Positions 30,863-38,617 of a DNA stretch of 45,443 bases are shown here, in pieces; the first letter of the stretch is position 1; each line of letters opens with the position of its first letter. The notes under the pieces were generated by a model. The model saw nothing but the letters and a program-made list of their open reading frames with translations, was not told the DNA's origin and ran no database searches. The DNA comes from Bacillota bacterium (GTDB lineage Bacteria; Bacillota; Clostridia; Lachnospirales; Lachnospiraceae): contig JAEZRJ010000029.1 of assembly GCA_023412855.1 (NCBI GenBank), positions 1 through 45,443 on the forward strand, written 5' to 3'. Both the position numbers and the translations under genes were made by a program.

Positions 30863-32923
30863 TCAGATTGTCCTAAAGTCAACTGAATTTAACGCCTCAT
30901 CCATATACCTCTTAAGCGGCAAATGTCCGTCCTCCTCCAGCTTTTCATCCCTCAAAAGCAAGGCATCCACGCTTTCCTTCGCCCTCTTTAAGACATCTGT
31001 ATCCTGATATACATCTCCTATTTTAAAATCCATGATCCCGCTCTGCCTGATACCGAACAGATCGCCCGGTCCCCTAAGCTTCAAGTCCTCTCCTGCGATA
31101 AAAAATCCATCGTTAGAATGATTCAGTATATCCAGGCGTTCCATCGTCTGCTTCTTATCCGAACCGCTTACGAAAATACAGTAGGATTGATGTTCCCCCC
31201 TTCCGACTCTCCCGCGAAGCTGGTGAAGCTGGGCCAAGCCGAAGCGTTCCGCATTTTCCACCATCATTACCGTTGCATTAGGCACGTTAATGCCTACCTC
31301 GATTACAGTGGTAGATACCAATACGTCTATATTGCGCTTCGCAAATTCCTCCATCACTTGGTTCTTATCCGCAGGGCGCATTTTTCCATGAAGATACGCC
31401 GTTTGTATTTTAGAAGGGAGGATGCTTTTCAGTTTCTCCGTATAAGAAATGACATTTTCTGCACCTTCCAGTTCCCCTTCCTCCACCATCGGGCAAATCA
31501 CATAGACCTGACGGCCTGCCTGCACCTCTTTTTCGATGAAGCGATATGCTTTCTCTCTATAGTCTGTAGAAACTACACAGTTTTTGATGGGAAGCCTGTT
31601 GGCAGGAAGTTCGTCCACGATGGAAATATCCAAATCACCATATAAAATGATGGCAAGAGTACGAGGTATCGGCGTTGCGCTCATTACGATTACATGTACA
31701 TTTTCCCCTTTTCCTGCAAGCGTTTCTCTCTGCCTTACACCGAAGCGGTGCTGCTCGTCCGTTACTACGAGAGCCAGGCTCTTATAATCCACCTTCTCCT
31801 GAATCAACGCATGGGTACCGATAATGAGGTTAGCACGGCCGCTTTTTATTTCCTCATAGGCTTCCCGCTTTTCCTTCGCGGTCATAGAACCCGTCAGAAG
31901 CATAGGAACGAAAGGCAGCTTATATTTTGCGGTCAGTTCCGAGGCCGCCTCGAAATGCTGTCTCGCCAGCACCTCCGTAGGAGCCATCATCGCACCCTGA
32001 TAGCCGTTGGATACGCACATCAAAAGAGAAAGAAAAGCGAGGATCGTCTTACCCGAGCCCACGTCTCCCTGAATCAGGCGGTTCATTACCTTTTCTCCCT
32101 GCAAATCCTGCCGAATTTCTTCCCATACCCCTTTCTGGGCTCCGGTCAGCGCGTAGGGAAGCACTTCTATCAACCGCTTCGTCTCTGACACCTCCACCAT
32201 GGGATAGATATTTTGAAGTACCTCGTTGTGCTCCTTACATTTGCGAAGGGCAAGAAGAAACAAAAAGAACTCGTCGAATACGAGCCGCCTTCTCGCAGTG
32301 AGCATTTCTTCAAAATCCCTGGGAAAATGAATGTCCTCTATGGCCTGCCCGTAGGAAATGAGCTGCTGTGTTTCCCTTATCTCTTCCGGCAGATAATCTT
32401 CTCCGAAGCGATAATGCGCCAGCGCCTGCTTTACGGCTTTTGTGACCATATGATTAGTAAGCCCTGCGGTAAGAGAATATCTGGGCTGCATAACTCCGGT
32501 AAGCTTAAAATATTCCTCCGGTTTGTATATCTTCGCCTGCTCCATTACAAGCCGTCCTCCCTTTTTCAAGGGGATTCCTCTAAAAATATAGAATAAGCCT
32601 TTTTTCAACATATTTTTCACATAAGGAGTGTTGAAATAGGTCATGAATATCTGTCCGCTTGCATCCCTTATCTCGAAATTTAAAATCGTCAGGTTACGCA
32701 CTTTTTTGGCCGCGATATTGCCCACAAGGCACGCCCTTACCGAGCAAATCTCTCCTGCCGGGGCATCGCTTATCATCACGGGTTCCTTAAAGGTCTCATA
32801 ATCCCTCGGATAATTGTGTAAAAGTCCGCCCACATCGTTAATATTCAGTTTGCCAAAAAGCTTCGCTGTTTTTTCCCCGATGCCTTTAATGTCAATAATG
32901 TTCGTACTATCATCCATAACCAT
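30863..32923 (-). CDS. recG: ATP-dependent DNA helicase RecG
   Basis: RecG reverses stalled forks and processes branched DNA. The 686-residue protein has the N-terminal wedge/OB region (GIGEKTAKLFGKLNI, NYPRDYE, later YFNTPYVKNMLKKG). The helicase core has Walker A QGDVGSGKT, the RecG-type DEQH box in VVTDEQHRFGVRQR, MSATPIPRTLA, and C-terminal VSTTVIEVGINVPNAT with QLHQLRGRVGRG. Length matches the family. Starts 32923 and 32917 are both possible, with only weak ribosome-binding sequence. It lies directly after the fakA terminator, so it may depend on readthrough. Confidence 0.95.
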   Translation of the reverse strand: MVMDDSTNIIDIKGIGEKTAKLFGKLNINDVGGLLHNYPRDYETFKEPVMISDAPAGEICSVRACLVGNIAAKKVRNLTILNFEIRDASGQIFMTYFNTPYVKNMLKKGLFYIFRGIPLKKGGRLVMEQAKIYKPEEYFKLTGVMQPRYSLTAGLTNHMVTKAVKQALAHYRFGEDYLPEEIRETQQLISYGQAIEDIHFPRDFEEMLTARRRLVFDEFFLFLLALRKCKEHNEVLQNIYPMVEVSETKRLIEVLPYALTGAQKGVWEEIRQDLQGEKVMNRLIQGDVGSGKTILAFLSLLMCVSNGYQGAMMAPTEVLARQHFEAASELTAKYKLPFVPMLLTGSMTAKEKREAYEEIKSGRANLIIGTHALIQEKVDYKSLALVVTDEQHRFGVRQRETLAGKGENVHVIVMSATPIPRTLAIILYGDLDISIVDELPANRLPIKNCVVSTDYREKAYRFIEKEVQAGRQVYVICPMVEEGELEGAENVISYTEKLKSILPSKIQTAYLHGKMRPADKNQVMEEFAKRNIDVLVSTTVIEVGINVPNATVMMVENAERFGLAQLHQLRGRVGRGEHQSYCIFVSGSDKKQTMERLDILNHSNDGFFIAGEDLKLRGPGDLFGIRQSGIMDFKIGDVYQDTDVLKRAKESVDALLLRDEKLEEDGHLPLKRYMDEALNSVDFRTI

Positions 32924-32934
32924 ACCATCTGTCT

Positions 32935-32965
32935 AAAAAAAGGACGGCATACGCATCCGTCCTTT
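32935..32965 (-). terminator. Terminator after fakA
   Basis: AAAGGACGG and CCGTCCTTT form a 9-bp stem around ATGCGTATG on minus, followed by a T-run of four more T. It ends 12 bases before the recG start. Confidence 0.88.
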
Positions 32966-32979
32966 ATCGTTGTTATCAA

Positions 32980-34641
32980 TCATTCCGCCGAAACAATATA
33001 ATAATAAATTGGCTGTCCGCCGTACTGCAGTTCTATATCGCATTTCGGATAACGGGCTTCCACCCTTTCCTTCAGCGCTTCCGCCGTCTCTTCGGAAATC
33101 TCTTTTCCATAATAGATGCTGATGAGCTCCTTATCGTCCTCCATCATATCCTCTATCATCCGGAAGGTAATTTCTATCATGTCGGTACCGTTGGATAAGA
33201 TACCGCTGTCCCCGATTCCCATATAGTCGCCGGCCTTGATTTCTTTATCGTCAATTACTGTATCGCGAACCGCATAGGTTACCTGTCCGGTACTGACCGC
33301 TTTGATTTCTTCGATCATCGTCTCTGTATTCTCTTCAACGGAAAGGTCCGGTACGTAATTAATTACAGCCGTAATTCCCTGAGGCACAGTCTTGGTAGGA
33401 ATTACTACGATGTTCTTACCCTCCGCCATATGCGTCGCCTGCTCCGCCGCCAAAATGATATTCTTGTTATTTGGCAGGATAAAAATAGTATCCGCATTCA
33501 CTTTATCGATGGCGTTAAGCATATCCTCAGTACTGGGGTTCATCGTCTGTCCGCCCTCGATAATATAATCCACTCCTAATCCGGTAAATATCTCGTTGAT
33601 TCCTTCGCCTACGGAAACTGCAATAAATCCGACTTCTTTTCTGGGCATCTCAGAAGATTCCATCTCCTGATTCTTCTCAGACATCTTGAACAGCTTCTCC
33701 TCATGCTCCAATCTCATATTGTCTATTTTCATATTGGACAGAGCTCCGTATTTTAAAGCCTTTTGAATCGCAAGTCCCGGATCGTTGGTATGTACATGCA
33801 CTTTTACCACATCGTCATCCGCAACTACTACTATGGAATCTCCGATAGATTCCAAATATTCCTTAAAATCCATCTCCTGCTTAATATTGAAGTTCCTGTT
33901 AAGCATAATAATAAATTCTGTACAATAACCGTATTTAATATCCGCCTGCGCCTGTGCATCCATATTCATCGTCATTGCATAGGAAGCTGCCGGTTTAGCA
34001 TCCGGTATCGTAAGGTCTAATTCTTTACCGAGGAAAGCGTCGTAAGCTCCCTTTAACACCTGCATCAAGCCTTGACCGCCGGAATCAACAACTCCCGCCT
34101 GCTTCAATACCGGAAGCATATCCGGGGTCTTGCCAAGAACCTCATCCGCATAACGGATGATTTCGCCGAAATAAATCTCCAAGTCCTCTTCGCCGTTATC
34201 CACAAGCTCTCTCGCTTTCTGAGCCCCGCCCTTGGCAACGGTAAGAATCGTACCCTCCTTAGGCTTCATAACTGCTTTATATGCGGTCTCCACCGCTTTA
34301 TCAAAAGCATCGGCAATAATCGCTGCATCCAGTTCATCGTATTCCCTTACGACCTTTGTAAATCCACGAAACAACTGTGAAAGAATAACGCCGGAGTTAC
34401 CTCTCGCCCCCCTTAAAGAGCCTGAGGAAATCGCCTTGCAAAGCGAGGACATATCCGGATTCTCCATAAGTGAAACTTCTTTTGCCGCAGACATAATGGT
34501 CAATGTCATGTTCGTGCCGGTATCGCCGTCCGGTACCGGGAATACGTTCAATTCATTGATCCATTCCTTTTTTGCCTCCAAATTTTTTGCACCAGCCAAG
34601 AACATCTTAGAAAGCATCCCAGCGTCGATTGTATTAGTCAC
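32980..34641 (-). CDS. fakA: Fatty acid kinase catalytic subunit (DAK2-domain, YloV-like)
   Basis: A 553-residue YloV/FakA-type kinase that phosphorylates fatty acids held by FakB/DegV proteins for phospholipid synthesis. The N-terminal DAK2 domain shows NVFPVPDGDTGTNMTLT (Asp ligands for Mg-ATP), SLRGARGNSGVILSQLFRG and VDSGGQGLMQVL. A middle domain (about 240-330) and a C-terminal DegV-like region (GFIAVSVGEGINEIFTGLG, QTMNPSTEDML, LPNNKNI) follow. The start is GTG 34641, with AAGGAGG eight bases upstream. It follows the Asp23-family gene by 13 bases, the yloU-yloV order of Bacillus. Confidence 0.92.
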   Translation of the reverse strand: MTNTIDAGMLSKMFLAGAKNLEAKKEWINELNVFPVPDGDTGTNMTLTIMSAAKEVSLMENPDMSSLCKAISSGSLRGARGNSGVILSQLFRGFTKVVREYDELDAAIIADAFDKAVETAYKAVMKPKEGTILTVAKGGAQKARELVDNGEEDLEIYFGEIIRYADEVLGKTPDMLPVLKQAGVVDSGGQGLMQVLKGAYDAFLGKELDLTIPDAKPAASYAMTMNMDAQAQADIKYGYCTEFIIMLNRNFNIKQEMDFKEYLESIGDSIVVVADDDVVKVHVHTNDPGLAIQKALKYGALSNMKIDNMRLEHEEKLFKMSEKNQEMESSEMPRKEVGFIAVSVGEGINEIFTGLGVDYIIEGGQTMNPSTEDMLNAIDKVNADTIFILPNNKNIILAAEQATHMAEGKNIVVIPTKTVPQGITAVINYVPDLSVEENTETMIEEIKAVSTGQVTYAVRDTVIDDKEIKAGDYMGIGDSGILSNGTDMIEITFRMIEDMMEDDKELISIYYGKEISEETAEALKERVEARYPKCDIELQYGGQPIYYYIVSAE

Positions 34642-34654
34642 AACAAAATCCTCC

Positions 34655-35014
34655 TTAATCAATCACTCTTACACCTTCTACAAAGATGTTGATTTTCTCA
34701 ATTTCAATACCTGTAAATTCTTCCACTTTGTATTTCACGTTGCTGAGCAGGTTATCAGAAACGGCCAAGATGCTCACTCCATAAGAGACGATTACGTGAA
34801 AATCAAGTATCAGCTTGTTATTATCCAGCGTTACTTTAATGCCTCTCGTCATACTATCCATTTTTAAAAGTTTCACAAGACCATCTTTCATATTAACACT
34901 GGCCATACCGACTATGCCGAAGCATTCCATGGCCACCGAACCGGCGTACTGTGCAATTACTTCATTGTCAATAGCAATATTTCCCATATGGGTATCCATA
35001 GAAGAAGCTTTCAT
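34655..35014 (-). CDS. Asp23/Gls24-family envelope stress protein (YloU-like)
   Basis: A 119-residue Asp23 family protein. Visible are GNIAIDNEVIAQYAGSVAMECFGIVGM, LILDFHVIVSYGVSILAVSDNLLSNVKYKVEEFTGIEI and a final NIFVEGVRVID, the canonical pattern. The precise role is not known; members are linked to envelope stress and are often encoded with FakA. The start at 35014 follows AAGGAGG. It heads the Asp23-fakA transcript. Confidence 0.93.
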   Translation of the reverse strand: MKASSMDTHMGNIAIDNEVIAQYAGSVAMECFGIVGMASVNMKDGLVKLLKMDSMTRGIKVTLDNNKLILDFHVIVSYGVSILAVSDNLLSNVKYKVEEFTGIEIEKINIFVEGVRVID

Positions 35015-35055
35015 AACATACCTCCTTATTCTTTAATCATAGACATATATATTGT

Positions 35056-35084
35056 ATTATAACCGCTCCTTATAAAAAAAGAAA
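35056..35084 (-). promoter_or_regulatory. Candidate promoter for the Asp23-fakA unit
   Basis: TATAAT with TTTCTT 17 bases upstream on minus; a good -10 and a weak -35. Confidence 0.5.
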
Positions 35085-35131
35085 CTACTAATAATAAATA
35101 ATAAAAAATTTAGGACATTGAAAATTTAGGC

Positions 35132-35160
35132 TTGCATTCCCTATTATTTTCTGATATTAT
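35132..35160 (+). promoter_or_regulatory. rpmB promoter
   Basis: TTGCAT, 17 bases, TATTAT on plus, about 40 bases before the rpmB start. Confidence 0.7.
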
Positions 35161-35199
35161 ACAAATGTTGTGAGTATAAATTCGAGGAGGTGCAAGACG

Positions 35200-35385
35200 A
35201 TGGCTAAATGTGATATCTGCAGTAAAGGCGCTCATTTTGGCAATAATGTAAGCCATTCTAATAGAAAAACTAACAGAATCTGGAATTCTAACGTGAAGAA
35301 CGTAAAATGCAAAGTGAATGGTGCAGCCAGAAAATTACATGTTTGTACGAGCTGCTTGAAATCCGGAAGAGTTGAAAGAGCTTAA
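35200..35385 (+). CDS. rpmB: Ribosomal protein bL28
   Basis: A 61-residue L28 of the zinc-ribbon (C+) type: MAKCDICSKG at the start with CxxC, HSNRKTNRIWN and a second Cys pair, CTSCLKSGRV. It is part of the 50S subunit. ATG 35200 follows GAGGAGGTG; an in-frame upstream extension to 35170 is excluded by the ribosome-binding site. It is monocistronic, divergent from Asp23-fakA, as in Bacillus rpmB-yloU, although there the direction is shared. Confidence 0.96.
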   Translation: MAKCDICSKGAHFGNNVSHSNRKTNRIWNSNVKNVKCKVNGAARKLHVCTSCLKSGRVERA

Positions 35386-35417
35386 TTTTATCGGATTATC
35401 TGAATGAAAACGTATCG

Positions 35418-35444
35418 AAAAAACAGCCTGATCGGCTGTTTTTT
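35418..35444. terminator. Bidirectional terminator after rpmB
   Basis: AAAAAACAGCC and GGCTGTTTTTT form an 11-bp stem around TGATC, with runs of A and T on either side. It can end rpmB and the convergent J-domain gene. Confidence 0.9.
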
Positions 35445-35468
35445 AGTGCCCTTAATACCCTATGCCCT

Positions 35469-36038
35469 CTATGCTTGCTTTCCTATATCATATGCTCTCC
35501 GAAGCTCTTCGTATTCCCGGTTGATAATCTGTACCATTTCGTGATCCCCCGCCACATTGTCAGGGTGAAACATCTTAATTAAGTCCTTATACCTCTTTTT
35601 TAATGCGAGGCGGCTGTTCACTCCCTTAAAGAGCATCCCAGCTAAATCCGAACGCCCAAAAAATGATGGCCCGTCCTCATACACTTCCTTTTTTGCTTCG
35701 AACTTGTCCTTCTCTTTTTGAAACTTATGGCGGTCTTCTTCGAGCTGCTCGAACCCTCTTTGAAGAATCTTCATCTTCTGGTCAAAAAAGGTATTTTCCT
35801 GCTGCAGCCGTTTTCTGTCTATTTCCATTGAATGGCTGAGCGTGCGCATCTCATCCTGGAACTGCTTTTTTTCTCCGGCGAATTTCTCCTGAAGCTCGGA
35901 TATTTCCCTTTTCAAGTTCTCCATCCGCACATTTTCTTTGAAAAGCCAAATTTTTAATTCATTCAGTTCATCTCCGGAACCGTTCTCTAGTATCTCCTCC
36001 AAATCGAAGGAAGGTTCCTTTTCCTCCTGAAAGTCCAT
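35469..36038 (-). CDS. Coiled-coil protein with C-terminal J-domain
   Basis: A 189-residue protein. Residues about 25-125 form a highly charged coiled coil (VRMENLKREISELQEKF...). The last 55 residues resemble a DnaJ domain: ALKKRYKDLIKMFHPDN with the HPD motif that stimulates DnaK, then IINREYEELRRAYD. A J-domain at the C-terminus with no Gly/Phe or zinc region suggests a dedicated co-chaperone that recruits DnaK to a specific partner; the partner is unknown. The start at 36038 has GAGGG seven bases upstream. It is last in the series hypothetical, DUF2953, GerW, small membrane peptide. Confidence 0.82.
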   Translation of the reverse strand: MDFQEEKEPSFDLEEILENGSGDELNELKIWLFKENVRMENLKREISELQEKFAGEKKQFQDEMRTLSHSMEIDRKRLQQENTFFDQKMKILQRGFEQLEEDRHKFQKEKDKFEAKKEVYEDGPSFFGRSDLAGMLFKGVNSRLALKKRYKDLIKMFHPDNVAGDHEMVQIINREYEELRRAYDIGKQA

Positions 36039-36096
36039 CCTACTACCCTCATCTTGCCGCTTTATAAAGCCATACTAATAACTATGCTATTCCCGG

Positions 36097-36237
36097 TTAA
36101 TCGCAATAATAAAAGTTATAACCTATCAACAACAGCAGTGCACAAATAATCAAACCGAGAAACCTGCTGGTAAAAAAAAGCATAAGTAACATGCCTACCG
36201 CAATCCAAAAAGCGATAAAACCAATCATCTTTTTCAT
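36097..36237 (-). CDS. Small membrane protein of 46 residues
   Basis: ATG 36237 is preceded by GGAG eight bases upstream. The product starts MKKMIGFIAFWIAVGMLL and is almost wholly hydrophobic, with two predicted helices (residues 5-22 and 26-40) separated by TSR, and ends NFYYCD. It lies between gerW and the J-domain gene on the same strand, with about 60 bases on each side. Ribosome-binding site, composition and position support a real gene. The fold resembles short two-helix proteins of Clostridia; no function is assigned. Confidence 0.75.
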   Translation of the reverse strand: MKKMIGFIAFWIAVGMLLMLFFTSRFLGLIICALLLLIGYNFYYCD

Positions 36238-36299
36238 GCAACCATCTCCGCTTATGCCCTTTACTATATCTTATGCAATTTGCCCGCAATAGATACCCA

Positions 36300-36698
36300 T
36301 TACTCCGTTCCCTCGGGGAACGCAATATCTACCGCAGTATCGTCTGCAATCATCTCATCCTTGTCGGAGGAAGACGTAAACTTATCTACGATATCGGGAA
36401 TCATATCGAGAATCTTCGTAACCGTATCCTGATTCTTTATATTCACCAGCTTGGTGGTGCCGTTCTTGATGACTAAGACCGCGCTGGGCGTCATCTTACC
36501 GGTAAATCCTCCTGCACCTCCGCTCTTCTTATCCGCGGAACTGGCTCCTGCACCTACTCCGAAGGTAACATCCACAAGGGGAAGGATAATGGTGTCTCCA
36601 ACCTGCGTCGCTTCTCCCACTACCGTCTTCGTCGTAAGAACGGAATCAATGCCCTTCATCAAAGATTCTATTACTCCCGAAAAATTATTATCTGCCAT
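36300..36698 (-). CDS. gerW: GerW-family sporulation protein (YtfJ-like)
   Basis: A 132-residue GerW/YtfJ protein, in Bacillus a forespore-expressed protein linked to germination with L-alanine. It contains the family pattern VIESLMKGIDSVLTTKTVVGEATQVGDTIILPLVDVTFGVGAGA, a Gly/Ser-rich loop, then GKMTPSAVLVIKNG and a C-terminal helix. The start at 36698 follows AGGAGGACTCT, and the upstream DUF2953 stop is adjacent (TAAATG). This ytfI-ytfJ arrangement is conserved in spore formers. Confidence 0.9.
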   Translation of the reverse strand: MADNNFSGVIESLMKGIDSVLTTKTVVGEATQVGDTIILPLVDVTFGVGAGASSADKKSGGAGGFTGKMTPSAVLVIKNGTTKLVNIKNQDTVTKILDMIPDIVDKFTSSSDKDEMIADDTAVDIAFPEGTE

Positions 36699-37844
36699 TT
36701 AAGAGTCCTCCCTTTTTAATAACTTCAGCAACTGCCTGATATTCTTATCCCGATACAACCGAAAGGCTGCGATGAGGAGCGTGAATGCAGTAACCCTGCC
36801 TCTTATATCCAAGCTGCCTTCTACTATCATATTTTCAAAATCCGCCTGTATCTTAACATTATTCCCGATGAAGGGATATAACATTCCATAAAAGGCGAGT
36901 ATCTGTCCCGTGCTTGCCGGATCTCCGGTGCCCACTGTTAGGCGAACATCGCACTTCCTCGGCCGGATGCTCCTTATAATACGGAAAAGCTGCTTTTTCG
37001 AAATTCCAAAAGCTTCCTTAAAAACTTCGCCCTGTAACAGTTCCGTATAATATCCTATGTCCTCAATAATCTTTTTTATTCTATCACATATAACTGTTAT
37101 TGTGTACTCAATATTTCTTATTATTTCCAAAAGTTTCCGGAAAAAATCTATTATTTTTCGAAAGAGATTTATTATCTTAAAATAAACTGCGCGCAGTTTT
37201 TCTAAGAAACCGTTCTTTTTCTCACTTTCCGCGCTGTCCCCGACGCTCTTCTCTTTTTCAACCTCATCTTCGCTGACCCCATCTTTTTTTATAGAATCGT
37301 TTCCGATCGCGGTATTTTCGCTTACTTTCTCCGGTATTTTCTGCTTATCTTCTATTTTATTTTCTGATTTATTTTCAGCTTTGCTTTGAATTTCATTTTG
37401 CTCTTTGTTTTGAATCTCTTTATCTGATATATTGTCTTCATTTTCTTTCGCTTTATTTTCAGCGTTTTCTTCTAATATGTCCTTATTTTTACTCTTATTC
37501 CGTCTATTCTTTGCCTTTTTTTCTCTCTTTTCTTTCTTTATTTCAAGCCTCTTTTCAACCTTCTCCCTTTTGGGTTTCGCGGAATCGAAAAGAGTGAAAA
37601 AGAATATCCGTACTCTGATTCTTACTGCCTTCGAATAGGTCAATAAAGCGTTCAGTATGTGGAGCAGCCACGTTATCTTGACCTTCACCCTAAGGGGCTC
37701 GTCTTCTCCAAGCTTTCCGTCCGCCTGAATACGATATCTGACAGGAACAAACAGCACCAGGCAAATTGCCAGGAGCAGGATGCCCAAGAGAACGGTCAAA
37801 ATCACTCCTATTATTTTCAATATCAGCAATACGATATGCAGCAT
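36699..37844 (-). CDS. DUF2953-domain membrane protein (YtfI-like)
   Basis: A 381-residue protein. An N-terminal transmembrane helix (about 5-32) is followed by a YtfI-like beta segment (FVPVRYRIQADGKL...VKVKITWLLHIL). Then comes a region of about 110 low-complexity residues rich in Lys, Glu and Asn, and a C-terminal block with TVGTGDPASTGQILAFYGMLYPF and FENMIVEGSLDIRGRVTAF that is typical of DUF2953. The central linker is much longer than in most members. Function is unknown, but the gene is next to GerW in spore formers. The stop is adjacent to the gerW start. Confidence 0.85.
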   Translation of the reverse strand: MLHIVLLILKIIGVILTVLLGILLLAICLVLFVPVRYRIQADGKLGEDEPLRVKVKITWLLHILNALLTYSKAVRIRVRIFFFTLFDSAKPKREKVEKRLEIKKEKREKKAKNRRNKSKNKDILEENAENKAKENEDNISDKEIQNKEQNEIQSKAENKSENKIEDKQKIPEKVSENTAIGNDSIKKDGVSEDEVEKEKSVGDSAESEKKNGFLEKLRAVYFKIINLFRKIIDFFRKLLEIIRNIEYTITVICDRIKKIIEDIGYYTELLQGEVFKEAFGISKKQLFRIIRSIRPRKCDVRLTVGTGDPASTGQILAFYGMLYPFIGNNVKIQADFENMIVEGSLDIRGRVTAFTLLIAAFRLYRDKNIRQLLKLLKREDS

Positions 37845-37865
37845 ATATACCTCGCAATCACGTTT

Positions 37866-38168
37866 CTAAGGAAATAAGAACTTTTTAATGTCGGGACTTC
37901 CGCTTGTCTGCAATGCCTCCTGAGCAATTTTCACCACAATGTCCACTGCCTCTTCATAGCTGCCGCCGATGCCTATAATATAGGGAGGATGCTTTTTATA
38001 ATATTTCTGCCGCAAAAAGCCGCTGTGATATATGTCAAGCTGATCTCTTCCTTTCGAAAGAGAAATCACATATACCATCGGCTGTATGGAACCAAGGCGC
38101 AGCTTCCATTTCACTTTATTCGGATTTTTTATAGTCTCACCAACATAGAGATTTTTATAAAACTTCAT
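37866..38168 (-). CDS. Conserved hypothetical protein
   Basis: A 100-residue soluble protein, MKFYKNLYVGETIKNPNKVKWKL..., that I do not assign to a family. It looks folded, with alternating strands (VYVISLSKGRDQLDIYHSGFL), a YYKKHPPYIIGIGGSYEEAV segment and a helix. The start at 38168 follows AGGTGCATAA. It lies 21 bases before the DUF2953 gene and probably heads the five-gene series; TATAAT near 38219-38224 may be its -10. Confidence 0.78.
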   Translation of the reverse strand: MKFYKNLYVGETIKNPNKVKWKLRLGSIQPMVYVISLSKGRDQLDIYHSGFLRQKYYKKHPPYIIGIGGSYEEAVDIVVKIAQEALQTSGSPDIKKFLFP

Positions 38169-38224
38169 TTATGCACCTGTCCGTCCTCTTTTTGCATGCA
38201 AATCTTTATTCATGTATTATAGTT

Positions 38225-38390
38225 CACTATTCAGTCTTCCATACCGCGAAACCAAAATTACGTCTTTATGCAATTTTGTGAGGGCGGCAAACGCCAAAAT
38301 ACAGTGATATCGCATTTTGTTTTCATACATGTTGTAGTTTAGCCGAAGTCTGAACTGCAACTATTATAGCATACTTTACCTAAAAAAACA
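38225..38390. other. Intergenic sequence with a 9-bp stem, upstream of the HD-GYP-like gene
   Basis: This is part of a gap of about 450 bases that also holds the promoter and MITE copy 3. GTTGTAGTT (38331-38339) and AACTGCAAC (38353-38361) pair with one G-T wobble around a 13-base loop; GGCG/CGCC (38283-38295) is a second small stem. No c-di-GMP riboswitch core (GEMM type) is recognised. No gene seen. Confidence 0.45.
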
Positions 38391-38418
38391 TTGACATTCT
38401 TTATCTATAACTTATACT
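38391..38418 (+). promoter_or_regulatory. Promoter of the HD-GYP-like gene, upstream of the MITE
   Basis: TTGACA, 16 bases, TATACT on plus. The predicted start of transcription is within a few bases of the MITE insertion point, so the element would be transcribed as the 5' leader. Confidence 0.8.
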
Positions 38419-38421
38419 GAA

Positions 38422-38583
38422 ATTACAAGATTACTGTTCACACAGTAGCTTAACACTTGCTGTAAAGCTACGTAAGAACGTGATTCAAGGGATGATTTCT
38501 GCTTCGCAGAGCAAATTTACATGCAATTTGCATTGCAGAAATCATGTGTTGCTGAGAACGGAGTGAACAGTAACATTACAAGA
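38422..38583 (+). repeat. MITE-like element, copy 3, with 9-bp target duplication
   Basis: The element spans 38431-38574. Ends TTACTGTTCAC and GTGAACAGTAA are perfect 11-bp inverted repeats. ATTACAAGA is found directly before (38422-38430) and, after one extra C, directly after (38575-38583), as a 9-bp target-site duplication. Inside are hairpin arms ATGATTTCTGC/GCAGAAATCAT and GCAAATT/AATTTGC. It is the best preserved of the three copies and lies 43 bases upstream of the HD-GYP start. Confidence 0.88.
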
Positions 38584-38617
38584 AAACATATTGCCCACCA
38601 AGAGGAGGGATTCACCT

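Noticed and set aside
36116..36325. 69-codon frame overlapping the small membrane protein gene
   Set aside because: It is a different frame; the 46-codon frame has the ribosome-binding site and membrane-protein composition.
38225..38617. c-di-GMP riboswitch ahead of the HD-GYP-like gene
   Set aside because: No GEMM-I or GEMM-II core could be recognised; the leader is largely the MITE element.
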